DNA of 64,000 nucleotides from Lepus europaeus (taxonomy: Eukaryota; Chordata; Mammalia; Lagomorpha; Leporidae): positions 65,577,297 through 65,641,296 of the forward strand of contig NC_084836.1 in the NCBI RefSeq assembly GCF_033115175.1. The letters run 5' to 3'. The notes beneath the pieces were generated by a model. The model was not told the DNA's origin, did no database searches, and was given only the letters and a program-made list of their open reading frames with translations. This document shows positions 58,440 through 64,000 of this stretch, one piece after another. Both the position numbers and the translations under genes were made by a program. Every line of letters begins with the position of its first letter. Positions within the stretch are counted from its first letter, which is position 1.

Positions 58440-58548
58440 AGAGTAGGAATGTCTGGGCCCATTTGAGACACAGAGACAAAGAGGTGCAGGGACATGAAGC
58501 AATTTGGCCACAACCACAAAGTGTGTGTCTGAGGCAGAATCCCTTCCC
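58440..58548 (-). mobile_element. MIR fragment, antisense
   Basis: GAGACACAGAGACAAAGAGG, GCAATTTGGCCACAACCAC and GAGGCAGAATCCC follow the antisense MIR order. Confidence 0.65.
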
Positions 58549-58625
58549 ACATCCACCCCAATTAAGCTATACTTAATTCCCCTCAGAATCATTAAACAAA
58601 GCTTGGCTCCTGACACCTCTACAAA

Positions 58626-58691
58626 CCCTGCAAGAGTACCTGATCCCATCAGCTCTAGCCCTGTAAGAATGCCTGATCCCGTCAACACTGG
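58626..58691. repeat. Two-copy 33-bp tandem repeat
   Basis: CCCTGCAAGAGTACCTGATC and CCCTGTAAGAATGCCTGATC begin units at 58626 and 58659. Confidence 0.85.
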
Positions 58692-58774
58692 CCCTCTTAT
58701 TTGCTCCAGGTCCACCTAACTCCATCCCTCCTCTGTTCTACATGGAGCCTGTTCGTAGAGGACTTGGCAGTCAC

Positions 58775-58990
58775 ATTGCTGGGCAATCAAAATTCAGCTC
58801 CTCTCCACATGAGCTGTGTGACCTGGGGGATGTTATTTGATATCCTTGGTCTCAGTTTACCCATCTGCATAATGGGAATCCTGATGAGACCTACCTCGTG
58901 ATGGTGTGCACATGGCATGGAATAAAATTTGCAAAGATCTTGGTACAATGCCTGGGATATAGGAGGTGCTTGATAAGTGTGGATTCCTGC
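58775..58990 (+). mobile_element. MIR, sense
   Basis: GAGCTGTGTGACCTGGGG, TCAGTTTACCCATCTGCATA and CCTGGGATATAGGAGGTGCT are clear MIR landmarks. Confidence 0.88.
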
Positions 58991-59198
58991 TAATATTATT
59001 TATGATAAAACCACTTCACCACATTTCCTGATTCACCCCACATTCCCCCATCATTTTGAATATAGCATCTCTCCAAAAACACACTAGACACCAAAACTGT
59101 TTCAATAGCAGGTGCACATCCATCCTCCCCACTATGGCAAAATTTTCTTACTTGAAGCTCCTAAGTTACCTCCCTGGAAAGAATAAAAATTAAAAACA

Positions 59199-59442
59199 GG
59201 AGCCAGCATTGTGGAGTAGCAGGTTAAGTTGCTGCCTAGGATGTCGGCATCCCATATGGGCGCAGGTTTGTGTCCCCGCTGCACCACTTCTGATCCCTGC
59301 AAATGTCCCGGGAAAGCAGCAGAAGATGGCCCAAGTGCTTGGACTCCTGCACCTATGTGGGAGACCTGGAAGAAGCTCCTGGGTTTGACCTGGCCCAGCC
59401 CTGGCCTTTGAGGCTATTTAGGGAATGAACCAGCAGATGGAA

Positions 59443-59474
<32 letters not shown>

Positions 59475-59516
59475 ATGTAACTCTAACATGCAAATAAATC
59501 AATCAGTCTTTAAAAA
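59199..59516 (+). mobile_element. Old CSINE
   Basis: GGAGCCAGCATTGTGGAG head, body, (CT)n and a CAAATAAATCAATCAGTC tail. Confidence 0.87.
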
Positions 59517-59733
59517 TTAAAGTAAAAACCACCATAAGCTCAGGATTCCTGGTCGTTGGCTGCCTGTAAATCAAGTAGTGATGGCAGCTTGAGCCATGGA
59601 ACAGGGGTAATGTATGCGGGCTTCTCCAGAATTGCCATACAGGTGAGCTAACAGGGGACAGGTCAGCCAGTCTCCACTTCGTCCTCTTGTCAATGGGAAG
59701 AATCAGGTCTTGACTAATAGTTCAGCTATACTT

Positions 59734-60070
59734 TTTTTTTGACAGGCAGAGTGGACAGTGAGAGAGAGAGAGACAGAGAGAAAGGTCTTCCTTTTCAATT
59801 GGTTCGCCCTCCAATGGCCACTGCGGCCAGAGCGCTGCGGCCGGCGCACCGCGCTGATCCGAAGCCAGGAGCCAGGTGCTTCTCCTGGTCTCCATGCGGG
59901 TGCAGGGCCCAAGGACTTGGGCCATCCTCCACTACATTCCCAGGCCACAGCAGAGAGCTGGCCTGGAAGAGGGGCAACCAGGATAGAATCCGGCGCCCCG
60001 ACTGGGACTAGAACCCGGTGTGCCGGTGCCACAGGAGGAGGATTAGCCTAGTGAGCCGCGGCGCCGGCCA
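59734..60070 (-). mobile_element. Young CSINE
   Basis: Antisense, ending GGCGCCGGCCA. Perfect 15-bp duplication AGTTCAGCTATACTT at 59719-59733 and 60071-60085. A short stretch of the body (GCGCTGCGGCCGG) shows the G+C-rich young subtype. Confidence 0.94.
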
Positions 60071-60085
60071 AGTTCAGCTATACTT

Positions 60086-60490
60086 AATTCCCCTCAGAAT
60101 CATTAAACATAGCACCTGTTTCACTAAACAGATCCAGAACAATTCACCTTGTGCAATCATATCACATAAACTTTTGCTTTTGACTCATTCCAGAAAATTG
60201 TAAAATTAATGTAACGGACCTAAAAGTAGGGAGGGTGTGGGAGTCTCAGCTCAGCTATAATTGGGAGCTGGACAGGGCAAGGTGGGTGGATGTGTTCAAC
60301 AGCTGAACCCAAGACGAGGGACCACCCAGGAAGGGAGAGCCTCTGAGTGCACTTGAAAGTCAGCAGCATCCCTAGGTACTCACAGAGCTTGGGGTTTGAA
60401 TCCCAGCTGAGTTCATGCCTGGACGCCCAGCCAAAAGACTTCTCACCAGGAAGATGAGTGCTGTCTGTGATTGTAACAGCTTAATTTTCT
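60086..60490. other. Unassigned sequence, no gene
   Basis: No gene recognised. A block just after the SINE (60077-60112) also occurs at 58566-58601. Confidence 0.5.
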
Positions 60491-60493
60491 TTC

Positions 60494-60787
60494 TTTTTTT
60501 TAAAAAAGATTTTATTTATTTATTTGAAAGTCAGAGCAACACACAGAGAGGAGAGGCAGAGAAAGAGAGAGAGAGGTCTTCCATCTGCTGGTTCGCTCTC
60601 CAATTGGCCGCAACAGCTGGAGCTGCACCAATCCAAAGCCAGGAACCAGGAGCTTCTTCCCTGTCTCCCATGTGGGTGTAGGGGCCCAGGGACTTGGGCC
60701 AACTTCTGCTGCTTTCCCAGGCCATAGCAGAGAGCTGGATCAGAAGTGGAGCAGCAGGGACTTGAACCAGCACCCATATGGGATGGC
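60494..60787 (-). mobile_element. CSINE lacking its 5' head
   Basis: Antisense body from AAAAAAGATTTTATTTATTT to CACCCATATGGGATGG; the head is missing. Confidence 0.87.
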
Positions 60788-60894
60788 CCTCTAGCAGCCT
60801 TTCTTAAATGAGATGGCGCATGTTCAATGGCCACAAGTGCATCCCAAGTGAGTTCCCTCCCTTCTCCCTCAGGGTATCAGGATGCCTGGAAGGC

Positions 60895-61005
60895 AGTGGA
60901 CCTGGGTCCTAGGGCTGGTCCTGCCACTATGGGCCCACGTGACATTGGTGGTTGCTGATTAATTGTCTGTGGACCTCAATTTCTCCATTAGTAAGCAGAG
61001 TCTGT
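60895..61005 (+). mobile_element. MIR fragment, sense
   Basis: GGACCTGGGTCCTAGGGCTG and GGACCTCAATTTCTCCATTA follow MIR order. Confidence 0.7.
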
Positions 61006-61009
61006 GGTT

Positions 61010-61335
61010 CTCAGCTCTGTCTGCACATGGGAGGCAGCTGGGAGCCTTAAAATGCACTGGTGTCTGGATCCACCCCAGCACGTAGCGGACAGCCTGGGTG
61101 TGCAGAAGTGGTTATCTTCTCCATGCAGTTTATACCAGGGCACGTGGTGAAAGTGTAACACATCTTTAAGGCTCCCAGAGAGTGTGAGCTACGTGTGACG
61201 TGCACTCTTCAGCTTTTCATGTACTGCTTGTTCTATGTTTTTCTGGACTAGTTTGTTAAGCTGCACTGCTAAACTGATTTTGCAACTCCACAATCTGCTC
61301 TTGAGTCACATACAGATAGCAGAAAACCACTGCAG
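61010..61335 (+). mobile_element. MER5-like hAT DNA transposon relic
   Basis: Begins CTGTGGTTCTCAGC, then GGAGCCTTAAAATGCACTGG and GGATCCACCCCAGC, and ends AGAAAACCACTGCAG. The ends are an imperfect inverted pair, as in MER5-type nonautonomous hAT elements. No transposase. Confidence 0.7.
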
Positions 61336-61435
61336 TAGAATTTCACCAGGTTATCACTGAACTTAGTAACATTAATTCAAGAATATTTGAATTAGGCTTT
61401 AAAAATTGAAAGACAAAGGAGGAATACTTTTTTAT

Positions 61436-61752
61436 TTAAAATAAAAATTTTAAATAATTTTCATTCATTTAAAAGGGAGGGAGAGAGAGAACAAGATCAA
61501 CTTTCCATTCACTGGTTCAATCTCCAGATGCCTGCAACAGCCAAGCTAAGCCAGACTGAAACCAAGAGCCAGGGATTCAGTCTAGGTCTCCCATGTGGGT
61601 CAGAACCCAAATACTCAAGCCATCACTTCCAGGATGCATATTAGCAGGAAGCTGGAATCAGAGGAGGAGCCAGGACTCAAACCCAGGCAGTCTGACATGG
61701 GCTGCAGGCGTCCCACAGGGCGTCTTAGCTGTTGTGCCAAATGCCACCCTAA
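61436..61752 (-). mobile_element. Old CSINE
   Basis: Antisense, diverged: AGGGAGGGAGAGAGAGAAC, GTCTCCCATGTGGGTC and GTGCCAAATGCCACCC. Confidence 0.8.
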
Positions 61753-61896
61753 GGAGAAAGATTTAGAGGAATAGAAACAACCTTCCTCAAACTCTTCTCT
61801 CACTCAAAAAATATGCACCTCAACACATCACAATTAAACTGAAATAGTCATTGCAAGTTGCACACTTGTGGTGGCTTTTAAATTTCCTGAAATTTG

Positions 61897-62250
61897 GGGC
61901 TGGCACTGTGGCATAGCAGGTAAAGCTGCTGCCTGCAGTGCCAGCATCCCATATGGGCGCCTGTTTGAGTCCTGGCTGCTCCACTTCTGATCCAGCTCTC
62001 TGCTATGGCCTGGGAAAGCAGTAGAAGATGGGCTAGGTCCTTGGGCCCCTGCACGTGGGAGACCTGGAGGAAGCTTCTGGCTCCTGGCTTCAGATCGGCA
62101 CAGCTCCGGCCATTGTGGCCATTTGGGGAGTGAACCAGCGGATGGAAGACCTCTCTCTCTCTCTCTCTCTGCCTCTCCTTCTCTCTCTGTCCAACTCTTT
62201 CAAGTAAATAAATAAATCTTTAAAAATAAACAAATAATAAATAAATAAGT
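61897..62250 (+). mobile_element. CSINE
   Basis: GGGGCTGGCACTGTGGCATA head, (CT)n and an extended AAATAAATAAAT tail. Flanking CCTGAAATTT on both sides. Confidence 0.92.
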
Positions 62251-62564
62251 AAATTCCTGAAATTTGATAAAGAATGATGGAGAGTATTTACTGCTTGAAG
62301 AAGTTTTATAGTTACAGGAAACCTTGATTAATGAAGACTTAAAGGAAGATATACTGTTATGTACACATTGTACATTCAAATCCAATATATCATGCTACTG
62401 GACATACAAGATATTTTTCAAAATTAAATTTTACTCAATCTCAGTTTTGTCTCCTCCACTGCTTTGAAAGCCAAAATTCCCACATAAGCTAGGATTTTAC
62501 CATGACAAAAATGTAAAGGTTTATTATAATTGATTTCAAATTCAGAAGGATCTTAATCCAGATT
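62251..62564. other. Unassigned AT-rich sequence
   Basis: No gene or repeat recognised. Confidence 0.4.
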
Positions 62565-62898
62565 ATTTTTAATATTATTTACTTATATTTATTTGAAAGG
62601 CAGATTGAAAGAGAAAGAGCAGGAGACAGAAAGAGAGATCCTCCATCCACTGGTCACTCCCAAAATGGCCACAATGGCTGGAGCTGGGCCAGGCTGAAGC
62701 CAGGAGCATGGTCCATTTGGGTCTCTATTTGTATGGCAGGGGTCAGAGTACTTGGACCATCATCCCCTGCCTTCCCAGGCCCATTAGCATGGCGCTGGAT
62801 CAGAAGTGCAGCTGCTGGGGCTAGACCTGGTGCTCCAGTTTGGGATGCCAACATCAAAAGCAGCCCCTTATCCTGATGCTCCACAATGCTGACCACCC
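62565..62898 (-). mobile_element. Old CSINE
   Basis: Antisense: TTATATTTATTTGAAAGGC, body with GGAGCTGGGCCAGGCTGAAG and a CACAATGCTGACC head. A C run follows. Confidence 0.84.
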
Positions 62899-63555
62899 CC
62901 CCCCACCCAGTTAAATTTATTGTGGCTACTTATCTTCATCTTGTCAAGTTATTTACATTTTCTGATCCTAGTTTGACTTTTATGCAAAATAAAAATACAG
63001 TAGGATCTATCTCTAAAATTGTCATAATGGCTTGTGTTAAGGTAGTGCCTCAATAAACCATGTTTTCTATTTTGCTTTACTATATCAAGAGAATGCCTCC
63101 TGTTTAAATATAAGAATAAAATAATGTCTAAGAATAGCTGATTATTAATTAATTAGTAACTAATTTAGCCAATGACCAAAATTATGCAGAATCATGTCAC
63201 CAAATATTAATGCCAAAGTAAGTTTATTAAATAATCTAATTTAAACATTCAAGCAATATGAAGAATTTGCATTGTAAATTCTTGCACTTTCAACTTTTTC
63301 AGTCATTAAAGCACAGTACATGTTCCATCTTTGCATCGTATCAGTTGCAGAATATACATATAGTGATTTGTAGTGGGATTTTTATTTACCCTCTATAACT
63401 TCTCTTACCCTTTCCACCCTGTCCTGTGCCCTAAAGCCATCTGTCTCAGATTTGGTTTGTCCAAGAGCAGAAGCCAGCAATAGATTTGAGAGAATCAAAA
63501 CAGAATAAGGCTGGGGTGACTACCTTCCTCTACTGAACAACAGAGCTCCTAATAG
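62899..63555. other. Unassigned AT-rich sequence
   Basis: No gene or repeat recognised. Confidence 0.4.
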
Positions 63556-63559
63556 GTGG

Positions 63560-63945
63560 CTTTTTTTTTTTAATACATATGGTTCTTGATTGATAATGGT
63601 TCAACGTCTGTTTTTTTTTTTTAATTTTTCCTTTATAAATTTGTGAAGAACATACACATTCAGTAGCAACTGCACTCTGAATTCTGGTCTTTTCTAAGGC
63701 TGATATAACAGTACAAGGCAGCGTACTCTGTGCAATGGGCAGCCGGGCAGCATCCGTGAGCCACAGCTCACAGTCAGCCACGACCCTGGAGGTAATCAAG
63801 CAACACTCTACAGTGCACTGGGTTGCTAAGCTAGGATGTCCAGTAGCTTAGGTGGAATCAATTCTTTTTTACCTTGTCACACTTCAACTTAGAATGGGCT
63901 CATCAGGACAAAGCTCCACCGTAAGTCAAACAGCATCTGTAGTTG
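63560..63945 (-). mobile_element. Tigger-like (TcMar) nonautonomous DNA transposon relic
   Basis: TGATAATGGTTCAACGTCTG, ACACATTCAGTAGCAACTGC, CTAAGCTAGGATGTCCAGTA and CTCCACCGTAAGTCAAACAG match, with divergence, a familiar mammalian Tigger-derived family with complementary ends. No transposase frame. The strand is a guess. Confidence 0.65.
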
Positions 63946-64000
63946 TATAAATACACAGTTGACACTCCCTCTACTTGCCCCTTCAGGCCAAGGACTTTCC

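Noticed and set aside
1-64000. CRISPR arrays, operons, phage or toxin systems
   Set aside because: The sequence is mammalian nuclear DNA; regular spaced repeats or prokaryotic gene layout are absent.

Overview
This is a mammalian nuclear window, almost certainly rabbit (Oryctolagus cuniculus) or a close lagomorph. The organism call rests on about thirty copies of the lagomorph tRNA-related SINE (CSINE; GGCCGGCGC head, TTTCAAATAAATAAAT or GTCAAAAA tail) and on several 3' ends of a rabbit-type LINE-1. The only convincing host genes are olfactory receptors of the OR6C type, each a single coding exon. No RNA gene, CRISPR array or prokaryotic feature is present.

Layout. 1-4.2 kb: L1 3' end, AT-rich sequence and two young CSINEs. 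4245-5189 (+): intact OR6C6-like receptor. 5.4-14.2 kb: L1 and CSINE debris, an L1 insert that carried flanking DNA, a 300-bp direct repeat (10.26 and 12.53 kb) and a CpG-rich patch. 14231-15190 (-): second intact OR6C receptor with an altered NPxxY motif. 15.4-16.6 kb: a CSINE joined to an L1 3' end inside one target-site duplication. 16.6-24.5 kb: mostly AT-rich unassigned DNA and an old L1. 24.5-32.34 kb and 38.37-42.7 kb: two arms of a diverged inverted duplication. The right arm holds the intact receptor at 37605-38543 (-). The left arm ends inside a broken copy of that receptor (32166-32340, +) and has been enlarged by a 4-kb L1. 47365-48303 (-): fourth intact receptor, OR6C74-like. 48.3-64 kb: no host gene seen; it holds an L1-tailed composite insertion with a retroviral gag-like fossil (51290-53427), MIR, MER5-like and Tigger-like relics and many CSINEs.

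How it fits together. The receptors act independently as odorant GPCRs, with one normally chosen per olfactory neuron, and do not form a pathway. The window looks like part of the OR6C cluster between the OR6C6 and OR6C74 relatives, which are neighbours in human 12q13. It appears to have grown by local duplication (inverted receptor copy, duplicated flanks) under heavy L1 and CSINE traffic. I found no new enzymatic or defence system. The most useful observations are the inverted duplication, the chimeric retroposons and the receptor motif changes. Names and similarities come from reading the sequence by eye, without database searches.
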